DNA of 64,000 nt, from contig JANQHB010000037.1 in the NCBI GenBank assembly GCA_028277225.1, positions 1 through 64,000 on the forward strand. The letters are read 5' to 3'. The stretch is from Chlorobium sp. Lineage in GTDB: Bacteria; Bacteroidota; Chlorobiia; Chlorobiales; Chlorobiaceae. This document shows, piece after piece, positions 10,012 to 19,040 of the stretch (within the stretch, counting starts at the first letter, position 1; the number at the start of each line of letters is the position of its first letter). The notes under the pieces are model-generated. The model saw only the letters and a program-made list of their open reading frames with translations, searched no databases and had not been told where the DNA came from. The translations under genes were made by a program, and so were the position numbers.

Positions 10012-11205
10012 ATGATCAGATATTTTACAGCAGGAGAATCGCACGGACCGGCACTCTCGGCAATCATCGAAGGTCTTCCTGCAGGCCTTGCCGTCACGTC
10101 TGAAGACATCAACAGCGAACTGGCCCGTCGACAGCAGGGATACGGCAGAGGAGGCCGTATGAAAATCGAAACCGACGAGGCGACGGTCCTCTCGGGAATT
10201 CGTTTCGGCAAAACCATCGGTTCACCTGTATCCCTCCAGATACAAAACCGGGACTGGAAAAACTGGACAACAAAAATGGCCCAGTTCGAACAGCCGGAAG
10301 AAGAGATCCCTGCAATCAACATTCCACGGCCGGGCCATGCCGACCTCTTCGGCATGATCAAGTACGGGTTCGAGGACATCCGGCCGGTTATCGAACGAGC
10401 TTCCGCCAGGGAAACCGCTGCCCGCGTCGCCGCATGTTCGCTCGCAAGAGTGTTTCTCCGGTCCGCCGGCATACAGATCGGCAGTTACGTTTCCGCCATC
10501 GGTCCCGCCGGTGAAGAAGAACCATCAGCAAAGCTTGCCGGACTGATTGCTGAAGGAGCGGATTCGCTCAGAAAAACCGCTGATATATCGTGTGTACGCA
10601 TGCTCGAAAAACCTGATGAAGACAACGCCGTCGCCGCCATTGACAAGGCAAAAAACGAGGGAGACACCCTTGGCGGCATCATAGAACTCTTTATCACCGG
10701 CGTTCCGATGGGCCTCGGCTCCTACGTACAGCACGACCGCAGGCTCGATGCGGAACTTGCCGCCGCATTGATCTCGATCCAGGCCGTCAAGGGCGTTGAA
10801 ATCGGAACCGCATTCCAGAACGCACGCACACCGGGGTCCCGTGTCCATGATGAACTCTACCCCGGCAGCAGCGGAGGACCTGAAAGGAAAACAAACCGCG
10901 CAGGAGGCCTTGAAGGAAGCATGTCAAACGGTTCGGTGATCCATTTGAGGGCGGCAATGAAACCGATAGCGACGCTGATGTCACCGTTGCACTCCTTCGA
11001 CATCGTCTCGATGGACGCCCATTTGTCCCATATCGAGCGCAGCGACACCTGCGCCGTCCCCGCGTGCAGCGTCATTGCCGAAGCAGTCGTCGCACCGGTG
11101 CTTGCAAACGCCCTCCTGAAGAAAACAGGTGGCGACCATATGCAGGAAATTCTGGAAAGGCTGGATGCCTACAGAGAGGAAATCGCAAAGCGGTTCAAAC
11201 GGTAA
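10012..11205 (+). CDS. aroC: Chorismate synthase
   Basis: 397 residues. Converts 5-enolpyruvylshikimate-3-phosphate to chorismate with reduced FMN, the last common step of aromatic amino-acid (and quinone) synthesis. Signatures: GESHGPALSAIIEGLPAG near the N-terminus, RPGHADLFGMIKYGFEDIRP in the middle, and SGGPERKTNRAGGLEGSMSNG late in the protein. Slightly longer than the E. coli enzyme, as in many AroC proteins of the longer type. It follows hemB and runs convergently into cysE with only 12 bp between the stop codons. Confidence 0.97.
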   Translation: MIRYFTAGESHGPALSAIIEGLPAGLAVTSEDINSELARRQQGYGRGGRMKIETDEATVLSGIRFGKTIGSPVSLQIQNRDWKNWTTKMAQFEQPEEEIPAINIPRPGHADLFGMIKYGFEDIRPVIERASARETAARVAACSLARVFLRSAGIQIGSYVSAIGPAGEEEPSAKLAGLIAEGADSLRKTADISCVRMLEKPDEDNAVAAIDKAKNEGDTLGGIIELFITGVPMGLGSYVQHDRRLDAELAAALISIQAVKGVEIGTAFQNARTPGSRVHDELYPGSSGGPERKTNRAGGLEGSMSNGSVIHLRAAMKPIATLMSPLHSFDIVSMDAHLSHIERSDTCAVPACSVIAEAVVAPVLANALLKKTGGDHMQEILERLDAYREEIAKRFKR

Positions 11206-11217
11206 CAGCAAAAAACA

Positions 11218-12147
11218 TCAGTCTTCGTTTTCCTCTTCCCTGAGACGCTGATTCATTTCGAGTGAAGGTTCGGCTACCCCGGTCCTGCCAACAATATGCG
11301 CGGGAACGCCCGCAACAGTATAGTGCGGCGGAACGTTGTCGAGCACGACACTCCCGGCACCCACTTTAGAGCCCTCACCGATCTCGACGTTACCGAGAAT
11401 CTTGGCGCCGGCCCCGATCATGACGGATTTTCTCACCTTGGGATGACGGTCGCCGGTATCTTTGCCGGTACCGCCAAGCGTTACCTCGTGCAGTATGGAA
11501 ACATTGTCCTCGACCACGGCGGTTTCACCGATCACAAGGCTTGTAGCGTGATCGAACATGATACCCTTGCCGATCCTGGCTGCAGGGTGAATATCGACAG
11601 CAAAAACCTCCGACATCCTGTTCTGCAGAAGATAGGCCATGGACTTTCGCCCGTTGTTCCAGAGCCAGTGGGACAGACGATGTGCCTGCAGAGCCTGGAA
11701 GCCCTTGAGAAACAGCATGATCTCGAAATAGTTGACCGCCGCCGGGTCCCTTTCGAGCGTTGCCGCAAGATCGAAGACCGCAATATCGACTGCCTCTGGG
11801 CTCTTTTTGTAAAAGTCGTCGAAAAGCTCCTGGAGAACCTGCGGAGGAAAGTGCTTCGATGCAAGTTTGACCGAAAGCAGCATGGCCAGGGCCGAGGCAA
11901 AATCGTTGAAGCCGAGAATGTGCTGGTCCAGAAAATTCTTCATGCACACCTCACGCTCACGTTCGCGCATGACCTCCCTGCGGATCACCTGCCATAGTTC
12001 ATCAGCGTTCATGGCAGTTCCGGCGCGGCTGTTTTCTGCCGTCTCAGCAGATGGCGAAATAGATGGATCGACCCCATGTTTCATGTACAGTTCCATATCA
12101 CGGGCATACAGCCCGGCCTTTCTTGTGGTAACAGTTACTTCACCCAC
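11218..12147 (-). CDS. cysE: Serine O-acetyltransferase
   Basis: Left-handed beta-helix acetyltransferase making O-acetylserine for cysteine synthesis. The helical N-terminal domain is followed by hexapeptide repeats and the hallmark FDHATSLVIGETAVVED, HEVTLGGTGK and DRHPKV catalytic stretch, then GAGAKILGNVEIGEGSKVGAGS. The reading frame gives 309 residues from a GTG at 12147; the first ~45 residues are poorly conserved-looking and a shorter start (for example ATG 12096) is possible. It is transcribed toward aroC. Downstream CysK is not in the window. Confidence 0.93.
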   Translation of the reverse strand: MGEVTVTTRKAGLYARDMELYMKHGVDPSISPSAETAENSRAGTAMNADELWQVIRREVMREREREVCMKNFLDQHILGFNDFASALAMLLSVKLASKHFPPQVLQELFDDFYKKSPEAVDIAVFDLAATLERDPAAVNYFEIMLFLKGFQALQAHRLSHWLWNNGRKSMAYLLQNRMSEVFAVDIHPAARIGKGIMFDHATSLVIGETAVVEDNVSILHEVTLGGTGKDTGDRHPKVRKSVMIGAGAKILGNVEIGEGSKVGAGSVVLDNVPPHYTVAGVPAHIVGRTGVAEPSLEMNQRLREEENED

Positions 12148-12475
12148 AATAAAAGCATTTAACTGCAGAAAGTTTCATGCAACCGGGAATCCGCCGCCAT
12201 CGAGGGAAAAAATGCCTTCGGTTGATCTTTCACCACAATACACATAATCCCACGAACAGGCAATTTGTTCGGCTTTGGCCTTCACAGGTAATAGATAATG
12301 GGTAGCAGGTAATTGGACGGAAGCAGCTCACTTCGTTTCGCCTCATCCAAAATCCGCCTCCGGTCTCCCCCATTACCTATTACCAATTACCTATTACCTA
12401 TCATTTTACAATCTTCTTTTTTTTCCGTACACTTACCCACTTCCGGGCACATTACGACATGAGGTTTTACAGACA
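12148..12475. other. Intergenic region between cysE and queD
   Basis: 328 bp of divergent spacer. It contains the simple GGTAAT/ATTACC-type repeat at 12286-12402 and a T-rich segment just before queD that probably includes its promoter. No gene was recognised. Confidence 0.5.
12286..12402. repeat. Oppositely oriented ggtaat/attacc word clusters
   Basis: A cluster aggtaatagataatgggta (from 12286) and caggtaattgg is followed 55 bp later by cattacctattaccaattac and ctattacctatc, the reverse complements of the same words. The arrangement can form an imperfect stem of about 30 bp. It resembles low-complexity intergenic repeats; function unknown. Confidence 0.45.
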
Positions 12476-12904
12476 ATGATCATTTCGAGGAAAATAGAGA
12501 TCGATTACGGCCACACGCTGCCGAACAGCTTTTCCTTCTGCAACCAGCTTCACGGCCACAGGGGCACGATTGTTGCAACTGTCGAGGGAAAGATTATCGA
12601 CCGGGAAGGCGACCCGGAGGAAGGCATGGTGATGGATTTCAAGTTCCTCAACGACATCATGATGGAGCAGATCCACGACCAGCTCGACCACGGATTCGCC
12701 GTCTGGAAAAACGACCACGAAGACCTCGAATTCATCCTCAAACGCAACAAGAGAGTCGTCATCACCGACGAACCCCCGACCGCTGAAAGCCTCGCAAAGT
12801 GGGCCTACAACCAGATCAATCCCCACCTCCCCGAAAACGTCACCCTCAAAAACCTCCGCTGGTACGAAACGCCGAACAACTGGGCGGATTACGACGGAGA
12901 GTAG
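12476..12904 (+). CDS. queD: 6-pyruvoyl-tetrahydropterin synthase family / 6-carboxytetrahydropterin synthase; its 3' end is the phage integration target
   Basis: 142 residues of the QueD/PTPS family, acting early in the queuosine and deazapurine pathway. Zinc ligands are visible as His13 (YGHTLP), His26 and His28 (QLHGHRG), with catalytic Cys22 (FSFCNQ) and a later LDHGF. The gene ends in NNWADYDGE. The coding words for NNWAD also occur at the far side of the prophage (54050-54066), followed there by YTGDE and a stop, the presumed ancestral end. The current C-terminus is therefore phage-supplied and the gene is kept intact. Confidence 0.93.
   Translation: MIISRKIEIDYGHTLPNSFSFCNQLHGHRGTIVATVEGKIIDREGDPEEGMVMDFKFLNDIMMEQIHDQLDHGFAVWKNDHEDLEFILKRNKRVVITDEPPTAESLAKWAYNQINPHLPENVTLKNLRWYETPNNWADYDGE
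12875..12891 (+). other. attL core of the prophage, inside queD
   Basis: aacaactgggcggatta, 17 bp, is repeated exactly at 54050-54066. It lies in the last codons of queD and marks the left prophage boundary. The integrase is at the opposite end, next to attR. Confidence 0.88.
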
Positions 12905-12950
12905 GCTAAACATTTATATTATTTAGCTTTAAAAAACAACATTCCCTTCC

Positions 12951-12974
12951 GCGATACAAAAACGGTACAAAAAG
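12951..12974. promoter_or_regulatory. Left arm-type integrase sites
   Basis: gcgatacaaaaacggtacaa begins a tandem of two near-identical 11-12 bp words (cgatacaaaaa, cggtacaaaaa), matching three such words next to the integrase at 53896-53930. Placement just inside each core repeat is what is expected for arm-type binding sites of a tyrosine recombinase. Confidence 0.6.
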
Positions 12975-13001
12975 CAACGGGATTTGCTCACAAATCAGCT
13001 T

Positions 13002-13547
13002 TTATACCCTCTGCTGCAGCTTCTCTGCAAAGCCTTGAAAAGTCTTGGCTGTACTCCCGTAGCTCGATCCAACCCAGAAGGCGTTGATGTTCTTTAGTTC
13101 GCCGGCCATGACCCCAAGCAGGAGAATGAGCGCTTCTTTAATTCCTGAAGCAATATTGATTGCGCCTCCGAGATTTGCAATGAGCATGCCCAAGATTACA
13201 AAGAAGCCTACGTTGTAGCCTATTGCAAGAATGATCTGTGGCCAGAGGTTATTCGTAGACACAGCCATTTGCCTTGCACTTTGCTTTTCTCTGGTTTCAA
13301 TCTCGAAAACGTCTATACCCTGCTGTCTCATCTTGAGGTTGTACTCGTTGTCGATCGATTTCAGCTGCAGGCGTTGTTCCGGCGTCCACCCCTCAATGGC
13401 TTTTATGAGTTCGTCTTCAGTTCCCTCGTCTTTACCGAGGATTTTGCCCGACAAGAACTTGACGGCGCTTCCAGCCAGCGGCCCGCCGAGTGCCGTTGCC
13501 AGGGCAGGAGCAGCAGTCCCGATGATCTTTTTGAGATTAAATCCCAT
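13002..13547 (-). CDS. Holin-like three-span membrane protein (3TM phage/GTA holin family)
   Basis: 181 residues from ATG 13547, which overlaps the endolysin stop by one base (TAATG). The N-terminal GFNLKKIIGTAAPALATALG and GPLAGSAVKFLSGKILG pattern is typical of the 3TM holin family; hydrophobic segments near WPQIILAIGYNVGFFVILG and INIASGIKEALILLLGVMAG are visible at the C-terminal side. It would permeabilise the inner membrane for the adjacent muramidase. Last gene of the late cluster. An 80-residue upstream extension of the frame overlaps the endolysin and is rejected. Confidence 0.75.
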   Translation of the reverse strand: MGFNLKKIIGTAAPALATALGGPLAGSAVKFLSGKILGKDEGTEDELIKAIEGWTPEQRLQLKSIDNEYNLKMRQQGIDVFEIETREKQSARQMAVSTNNLWPQIILAIGYNVGFFVILGMLIANLGGAINIASGIKEALILLLGVMAGELKNINAFWVGSSYGSTAKTFQGFAEKLQQRV

Positions 13548-14110
13548 TATCGCACTCCGAAATATTGATTGACATTGATGAATCTCGACACTTCTTCCAG
13601 ATCCCGTTTCACCCATCCACGGATGAACTTCACCTGATCGCGTCTCTGTGTGATCCGTTTCAGCCTGTGGCCGATTCTCATCAGCGTATGTTGGCTGACA
13701 AACAACTCCACTTCCAGCTCTGAAAGCTTGTTGATGACCCCCAAAGTAATGGGTCCAAGATCGCCATCGGGCATGCAATCGAGGCAAAATTGAGCATACC
13801 GGACACTGTTGGCAACAGAAGAATTCATGCCGAAATTGAATATGGTATCGGCGATCGCCTGGTGTTTGATCTCATCACCGCGAAACGCATCCCAGAATTT
13901 CACCTTGTAGAAATCCCGAACCATCTCCCGGCATTCGACAGAATCTCCTTTCCCCGCATAGATCAAAGCCCAACCCGGCCAATCCGGGTGATAATTTTTC
14001 GCGATCCCTGCAAAGGTTTCCCCTCCGGAATCACCTCTCACATTATGCAGTTTGAAACCACCCTCGTCACCCATTGTTTCGATATATGCGCTCTTAAAAT
14101 CAGCCATCAC
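13547..14110 (-). CDS. Endolysin, glycosyl hydrolase 108-type N-acetylmuramidase with peptidoglycan-binding C-terminus
   Basis: 187 residues. The N-terminal DEGGFKLHNVRGDSGGETFAGI motif is the catalytic Glu region (EGG) of family 108 muramidases; DTIFNFGMN and PDGDLGPITLGVIN correspond to the C-terminal peptidoglycan-binding part. No signal peptide, so export would rely on the holin. It overlaps the next upstream small membrane gene by about 11 bp, which ties the lysis genes together. Either of two adjacent ATG codons (14110, 14107) may start it. Confidence 0.85.
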   Translation of the reverse strand: MMADFKSAYIETMGDEGGFKLHNVRGDSGGETFAGIAKNYHPDWPGWALIYAGKGDSVECREMVRDFYKVKFWDAFRGDEIKHQAIADTIFNFGMNSSVANSVRYAQFCLDCMPDGDLGPITLGVINKLSELEVELFVSQHTLMRIGHRLKRITQRRDQVKFIRGWVKRDLEEVSRFINVNQYFGVR

Positions 14111-14426
14111 TGCCCTCCGGTTCTATTTCGATTGTGAATATCTTATTCGCGTTCTCTATTTCTATGCGGTGCGCCTCAGCGTTTTTTAAACGTTCATCTG
14201 CAGAGAGTGTTTTTTCCCGCTGCCGCAACATCAAGCCTGTCCGAATGCTCACATAAATACCCGCAATTGCAGCTATAATTGTTACTGCATTCGATATGTA
14301 CCCCGGCACTAACTCAAGCGCACCGACAACCCAGCCTCCTATTGTAGCACTCACGGCTGTGCCGCTAGCTATCAGGCCAGTTAATACGTTCTGCGCGAAA
14401 ATCGGCACTTGATTATGAGGGCTCAT
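14100..14426 (-). CDS. Small phage membrane protein, possible second holin/antiholin
   Basis: 108 residues with two hydrophobic stretches (about residues 14-40 and 45-65) followed by a charged C-terminus rich in Glu/Arg/Lys with helical character. Position directly before the endolysin suggests a lysis role such as class II holin or antiholin. No specific family recognised. Confidence 0.55.
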   Translation of the reverse strand: MSPHNQVPIFAQNVLTGLIASGTAVSATIGGWVVGALELVPGYISNAVTIIAAIAGIYVSIRTGLMLRQREKTLSADERLKNAEAHRIEIENANKIFTIEIEPEGSDG

Positions 14427-14429
14427 AGC

Positions 14430-14852
14430 TTATTCCAAGTTGTTCGCATCGATAAAAAGCTGGTCCAGCTGCTCCTCTGTCAAGGAAAGAGCAGATTCCA
14501 GTTGCTGAACAAGCGGATGATTTCTCTTGATCGTCGTCGCATATTCCCACTCGATCCGGGCAGCCTTGCCTTCCGTGCCGGTCATGCTTGCAATCGTAGC
14601 CTCCACTGTGTCCAGTAACTCTGCATGTAGGAGAGCGAGCCTGGCGCGTCGCATGTCAATCTTTTCTGGAACGATTTGCTGTGCATTATAGGCTTCCCAT
14701 GCAACCTGCAGATCTTCTACCGAAGGTTGCGGATCTGGATTTTCCTTGTCCCACTCAACAATTACATGAGGAGGGACAGATGACGATAGCATATACCTGT
14801 TTCTGTTTAAACCAAGTCTATCAATAGCAATGTTTATGTCGATGTTTAGCAT
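14430..14852 (-). CDS. Tail-fibre-associated protein (paralogue of the protein at 15622-16038)
   Basis: 140 residues. The C-terminal ~75 residues (RRARLALLHAELLDTVEATI, then ARIEWEYATTIKRNHPLVQQ) closely parallel the C-terminal part of the 138-aa protein at 15622-16038. The domain is common next to phage fibre genes, where it is thought to aid fibre assembly or attachment. Start overlaps the fibre stop at 14852 by one base. Confidence 0.6.
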   Translation of the reverse strand: MLNIDINIAIDRLGLNRNRYMLSSSVPPHVIVEWDKENPDPQPSVEDLQVAWEAYNAQQIVPEKIDMRRARLALLHAELLDTVEATIASMTGTEGKAARIEWEYATTIKRNHPLVQQLESALSLTEEQLDQLFIDANNLE

Positions 14853-15619
14853 TACGACTCCATATATATTTCAACTATTGTATAAATCTCATTGCCGTAA
14901 CCACCAGCGCGCCCAAAGCCTGAGTTAAAAATGTCGACATCGACTCTATGCCTTATTTCAAAAGCTTTACTTGCCGCTATCGTTACTCTTGCTGACAAGA
15001 AACTTCGATTTGAGACATAATTACTGCTGTGTTCAGACGTACCTCTTTGCACCTCTGCCGAATCAGAATAATTGTAGAGAAAGCATTGATGATCTCCACA
15101 TTTATATGCGGGGGCGCTCGCCTTAATTTGGTACGTCCCTGCTCCAAGGGTAAAACGGTTATTTGATATTGAGACTATGCCGTTTGGATCAGTAATTATG
15201 GTGTTCAAGTCTCTTATTCTGTCTGCCCCAGAGTTAGCAGAGCCGCCTTGTGTCCCGGATGTTTTTTGATCGCATATAATTGCATAAATACTCTGACCTG
15301 TATTTCCCGCTGGTCCTTCGGGCCCCGTTGCACCCTGTGGCCCTGCTGGCCCTGCTGGGCCTTCGGGACCGGTTTCACCTTGCGAGCCAGTAGCTCCTGT
15401 TGGGCCGGTATCTCCCTGTGGTCCCTGTGGTCCTTGCGGTCCTTGCTCTCCTTGTTCGCCTTGGGCTCCAGTTTCTCCTTGTGGTCCTTGTGGACCTTGA
15501 GAGAAAAGATTTTCTATTTTCACCACATACGTTTCTGATCCATCATCTACGAGCAAATATTTTTCGCCCGTTAACTCGATCAGTTCGAAATACTCGTGGT
15601 TTCCCCATCTTATTGACAT
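14852..15619 (-). CDS. Collagen-like phage tail fibre
   Basis: 255 residues. Residues about 40-105 are an uninterrupted Gly-X-Y tract ([16 protein letters not shown] and similar), expected to form a trimeric collagen-like shaft. The following ~145 residues (beta-rich, with several Cys) probably form the receptor-binding head domain. The N-terminal ~35 residues would attach to the virion. GC-rich repeats make this a likely site of length variation. Flanked on both sides by paralogous fibre-associated genes. Confidence 0.82.
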   Translation of the reverse strand: MSIRWGNHEYFELIELTGEKYLLVDDGSETYVVKIENLFSQGPQGPQGETGAQGEQGEQGPQGPQGPQGDTGPTGATGSQGETGPEGPAGPAGPQGATGPEGPAGNTGQSIYAIICDQKTSGTQGGSANSGADRIRDLNTIITDPNGIVSISNNRFTLGAGTYQIKASAPAYKCGDHQCFLYNYSDSAEVQRGTSEHSSNYVSNRSFLSARVTIAASKAFEIRHRVDVDIFNSGFGRAGGYGNEIYTIVEIYMES

Positions 15620-15621
15620 GC

Positions 15622-16038
15622 TTACCTCTCCGCTGCATCTGTGTAAAACTGATCAGCTCGATCATCATCCCAATCAAGCACAGTCATAAGCGCGGGGATT
15701 AATGGATTTGCACGATCAACAACCGTACCGCATTCCCATTCAATCCTCGCTGCTTGGTCCATTTCTGCTATTGCGGTTTCGACCTGGTCGAGGACATCGT
15801 CGGCAAGAAGCTGCAACCGACACTGACGCATAGTGATTTTTGTCGGAATAGTGATAACAGTATCAGGGACAGCAAGAACAGGCTGGCCGTCTTCGTCTGA
15901 CGTGATCCTTTTCCCGGAGGCCTGCCCATCGATCAATGCGATATATTGCTCTTTTGTAATTTCAACGGCATCTTCCGGGATCTCCTGCCCATGAATTTCG
16001 TTGCTATAAAAGCCGTTTGTTGTTGCTGAGTAAAACAT
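15622..16038 (-). CDS. Tail-fibre-associated protein (paralogue of the protein at 14430-14852)
   Basis: 138 residues. N-terminal part [17 protein letters not shown] and [20 protein letters not shown] is typical of phage fibre-assembly proteins; the C-terminal part ([40 protein letters not shown]) is shared with the paralogue. It follows the gp53-type fibre gene by 11 bp, so each fibre has its own partner. Confidence 0.65.
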   Translation of the reverse strand: MFYSATTNGFYSNEIHGQEIPEDAVEITKEQYIALIDGQASGKRITSDEDGQPVLAVPDTVITIPTKITMRQCRLQLLADDVLDQVETAIAEMDQAARIEWECGTVVDRANPLIPALMTVLDWDDDRADQFYTDAAER

Positions 16039-16049
16039 GATCCTCTTGT

Positions 16050-16865
16050 TTAATATCCTATGGCCAAATACACAGCAGTCTTTGATACCCCCGTTACTAT
16101 GGATGTAAAGGTCACTCCAGACGACGTTTTACTGTGCGTTGTAATTGTGTCTTCAGCGGACTGTTGATCTCCATAAATCGTCGGAAAAACGTGCAAGCAC
16201 GCAGCCGGAAAAGTAATTGGAAACGTTGCGTTTGATGTTGTGGATCCTCCCCCGATGATAGCAACAGATCCCCACTGAATAATTAATCCACCTGGAAGCT
16301 GCTGGTAACCATTGCTATTCATCAATGCCTGGAACTGGCCATAATGCACCGGCTGACCAGCTGTACTCCCATCAGGCACAACCGGCGAACTATTAAACGT
16401 CTTGACTCCATCTATCGTCTGATTGCCCGTAAGACGCACTGCCGCGATTTCAGCAATCGCATTATATATTGCTACATCAACGCCTAGCGTACCGCGTGCT
16501 GTTTCTGCATCGACATCATCCAGTAACGTCTTGATAAACCCGGAGACCCCAAGCGTCGAAAGTGCCGCTGATGCATTGGTATCGTCAAGCAAAGTACGCG
16601 CGAAAGCTGTTATTGTCGACAAGGCGAAAGTGTTTTCGCCTGTCGAGTAAATCATTTTATCCGCAACATCGACAATAAGCGTTGCCAGAGCAGACAAAAC
16701 AGGATCATTCTGAATATTCTCGATTTGCTTTTTTAGCCATTCATCCCGGTTTGCAAGCTGTTGTGACTGGCGGTTTGAGATACCGCCGGGTCCACCAAGA
16801 ACCGGATCGGTTGTTTCTATTTGATAAACATCGTCAAATGAGCATACAGGTAAAATATTGGCCAT
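16050..16865 (-). CDS. Tail fibre protein with gp53-like C-terminal domain
   Basis: 271 residues. The N-terminus resembles fibre proteins of P2-like phages. The final ~80 residues (GGLIIQWGSVAIIGGG, then FPITFPAACLHVFPTI) match the receptor-binding C-terminal domain found at the ends of many fibres. It begins 2 bp before the end of tail protein I, in the usual P2 order J-I-fibre. Confidence 0.78.
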   Translation of the reverse strand: MANILPVCSFDDVYQIETTDPVLGGPGGISNRQSQQLANRDEWLKKQIENIQNDPVLSALATLIVDVADKMIYSTGENTFALSTITAFARTLLDDTNASAALSTLGVSGFIKTLLDDVDAETARGTLGVDVAIYNAIAEIAAVRLTGNQTIDGVKTFNSSPVVPDGSTAGQPVHYGQFQALMNSNGYQQLPGGLIIQWGSVAIIGGGSTTSNATFPITFPAACLHVFPTIYGDQQSAEDTITTHSKTSSGVTFTSIVTGVSKTAVYLAIGY

Positions 16866-16867
16866 AA

Positions 16868-17533
16868 TTATGTTGTCCCATGGTTATATATTGCGTCATA
16901 ATCCGCCACGGCATTGTACCGTAATACCACCCGAATCCACTTGATAGCCCGTAAATGGCATCGAGCCGGAGCAAATTCTCGGCAAAACGCTTGAATCAAT
17001 GCCGCTTGATCATTTGTAATTGGCCGCAGTACAACAAGTGTGTACTCAGCCCATCCTCCAATGGTGGAGTAATTGTAAATACCGTCATACTTCACGTCAC
17101 CGTCATAGCGAATATCACCCGATCGCTCGATAATCGTCAGGTTCTCTTCTTCCTTGCTGTAAACCTGACGCTCTTGTCTATCGTAGATGCCCCGGTATAA
17201 CCGATCCCTCAAATACGAAGTCTCTTTACCGCCAAATCCGATTTCCGTGAGTGCCTGCCGGAGCCCTGCAGGAGTCCCCTTCATGCGGTGTATATCAATC
17301 GCCCGCTTTAAAAGCGCACGTTTCAGCGTCTCATTCTCAGCAAGCCGACCACCCTCGTTACCAGCAACGTGAAACTGCTCTATCAAATGCGGTAAAGCGG
17401 AGGCATCAACATTATCGATCATGTATACCAGTAACGGGGTAAGATCGATTTGTCCTATACGGTCGATCAACTCATTGAACGCATCGTTGCTTATATCTTT
17501 TATACCCCCTGGGACCAATCTGTTATCAGCCAT
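16868..17533 (-). CDS. Phage tail protein I (P2 gpI-like)
   Basis: 221 residues of the tail protein I family (baseplate periphery, fibre attachment). The RLAENETLKRALLKRAIDIH and GTPAGLRQALTEIGFGG segments are characteristic. Overlaps the J gene by 8 bp, as in P2-type clusters. Confidence 0.85.
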   Translation of the reverse strand: MADNRLVPGGIKDISNDAFNELIDRIGQIDLTPLLVYMIDNVDASALPHLIEQFHVAGNEGGRLAENETLKRALLKRAIDIHRMKGTPAGLRQALTEIGFGGKETSYLRDRLYRGIYDRQERQVYSKEEENLTIIERSGDIRYDGDVKYDGIYNYSTIGGWAEYTLVVLRPITNDQAALIQAFCREFAPARCHLRAIKWIRVVLRYNAVADYDAIYNHGTT

Positions 17534-18644
17534 CGTTATACCCGGTTATGGTTACTATGATGTCTGTACAGTTCGACCACTCATTTTCCGCGTTGACAAC
17601 ATCCTCGCCTGGTGTTACAAGTGTTGTCTTGTAGACACCATAAACCCCATTTACGACCGCGATAATCTGTGTCTCTACAACATCACGCCCAAGCATCGCC
17701 CGAAGCTCAGTAACATACTCCATCAACTGAGTCTCAATATTCGGCTTCACCGCTGCGCCATCGGCCCATGTGAACAGCTCAACCTGAACTGATAAAGCAA
17801 AATCTTTACTGGTTGGAGACAACACCTGAACGGCATCACACAGCGGGCGAACGGTTTCTGCTGCAGTTGTTTTTTCCACTGCGTCAAGTATCGCTTGCGT
17901 TGGATTCCCTGTTTTTGTGAGTGGATAAATATTGACCGTCCCAGGGGTTGGCGACACAACTGCTACGTCAACTATGTCCTGATGAGCAGATACGGCGTGA
18001 TACCGATAAGCGCCATAACTGCCCGCATTCGTAAACTGTTCAGGGGCCAACTTAACCCTCGTCCTCATCGCATTGTCAGTTTCCTGATCGCTGCCACCGC
18101 TGCTTGGTGTGATATTCGAGACGCTCTCGATATGCTCGACAACATCGAGCAAGCTGTTTACAACACCGACCTCGTAACCATTCCCAAGAACCCCTATTGT
18201 TTGACATACGGCCGATACATCACCGTATGTTTCGCCGGCTTCGATAACGAGATTGTTCCTCGTCTCGAAAACTACACCCCCACCTCCTGACTCAACACGA
18301 GTTCCTGCCGGAACAACAACATTGAACAGCTTCACTCCGGTAAGATGAAAACGAATTTCGCAGGCTGACGCCTGAGCCGCCAACCTCGTTACCCCGACAA
18401 GCTCGCCAAGATAGTCGAGCATCGGATATACGGCATATTCAACCAAGCACTGTTTCGCCGCTTCTTGTATTCCGATCCGGATCAGGCTTTCACGGTACGA
18501 AACCAAATCAATAAGAAGACGTTCAACCTGCGCCGGTTGCAGCACTTTCCCTGTCGTGGCCTCATAATTGGCGACCATCTCACTGGTAATCGCTTTCGGG
18601 TCGCGAGTTATAAAGGATGGTTCAGGCAGTGCCATAGACGACAA
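17526..18644 (-). CDS. Baseplate assembly protein J
   Basis: 372 residues of the gpJ/gp47 baseplate wedge family: LPEPSFITRDPKAI at the N-terminus, a central GGSDQETDNAMRTRVKLAPE and the PGTVNIYPLTKTG segment. Acts with W and I to build the wedge around the hub. Overlaps W by 23 bp. Confidence 0.9.
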   Translation of the reverse strand: MSSMALPEPSFITRDPKAITSEMVANYEATTGKVLQPAQVERLLIDLVSYRESLIRIGIQEAAKQCLVEYAVYPMLDYLGELVGVTRLAAQASACEIRFHLTGVKLFNVVVPAGTRVESGGGGVVFETRNNLVIEAGETYGDVSAVCQTIGVLGNGYEVGVVNSLLDVVEHIESVSNITPSSGGSDQETDNAMRTRVKLAPEQFTNAGSYGAYRYHAVSAHQDIVDVAVVSPTPGTVNIYPLTKTGNPTQAILDAVEKTTAAETVRPLCDAVQVLSPTSKDFALSVQVELFTWADGAAVKPNIETQLMEYVTELRAMLGRDVVETQIIAVVNGVYGVYKTTLVTPGEDVVNAENEWSNCTDIIVTITGYNDG

Positions 18645-18996
18645 CCTCGGTTTGATAGACAGTATCGCTTTCGCTCAACGTCCATTCGATTTGCAATGTT
18701 ACATGTGCTCCCTCTATCACCGGCACAACCTTGACAACCTTAATCCGTGTTTCCCAGATATTGATTGCGTCGACAGCTTCACGTATAATGTTCGAGATTG
18801 CCTCGTTGACAGGGTAATCGATATATTTCCACAAATCTGTACCGAACAGGGGTTCATGTGTTCGGCTTCCTTTCGACGTGTTGAGAATAACACTGATGCA
18901 CTGATGGATGTCGTTCAAATCCTCGACAATCTCCCCGATTTCGCCAAGTCTGGGACTCCAGTCAGTTGCGGTTATGTCGTGGATCAGTTTTGCCAT
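18622..18996 (-). CDS. Baseplate wedge protein W (GPW/gp25 family)
   Basis: 124 residues. IRTxxG-type wedge motif region seen as SKGSRTHEPLFGTDLWKYID, with DLNDIHQCISVILNT before it; both are typical of gp25-like proteins that nucleate sheath polymerisation on the baseplate. Starts 44 bp after the PAAR gene. Confidence 0.85.
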   Translation of the reverse strand: MAKLIHDITATDWSPRLGEIGEIVEDLNDIHQCISVILNTSKGSRTHEPLFGTDLWKYIDYPVNEAISNIIREAVDAINIWETRIKVVKVVPVIEGAHVTLQIEWTLSESDTVYQTEVVVYGTA

Positions 18997-19040
18997 ACCT
19001 GCATCTTATGACAAAACCTGTTTTTTTTCCTGTTGGGAAA

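Noticed and set aside
15300..15500. Possible CRISPR array
   Set aside because: The repeats are in-frame Gly-X-Y codons of a fibre gene with no constant-length spacers; no cas genes are in the window.
15248..15538. Trp/Cys/Ser-rich plus-strand frame opposite the collagen-like fibre
   Set aside because: Direct consequence of the Gly-X-Y codon repeats on the other strand.
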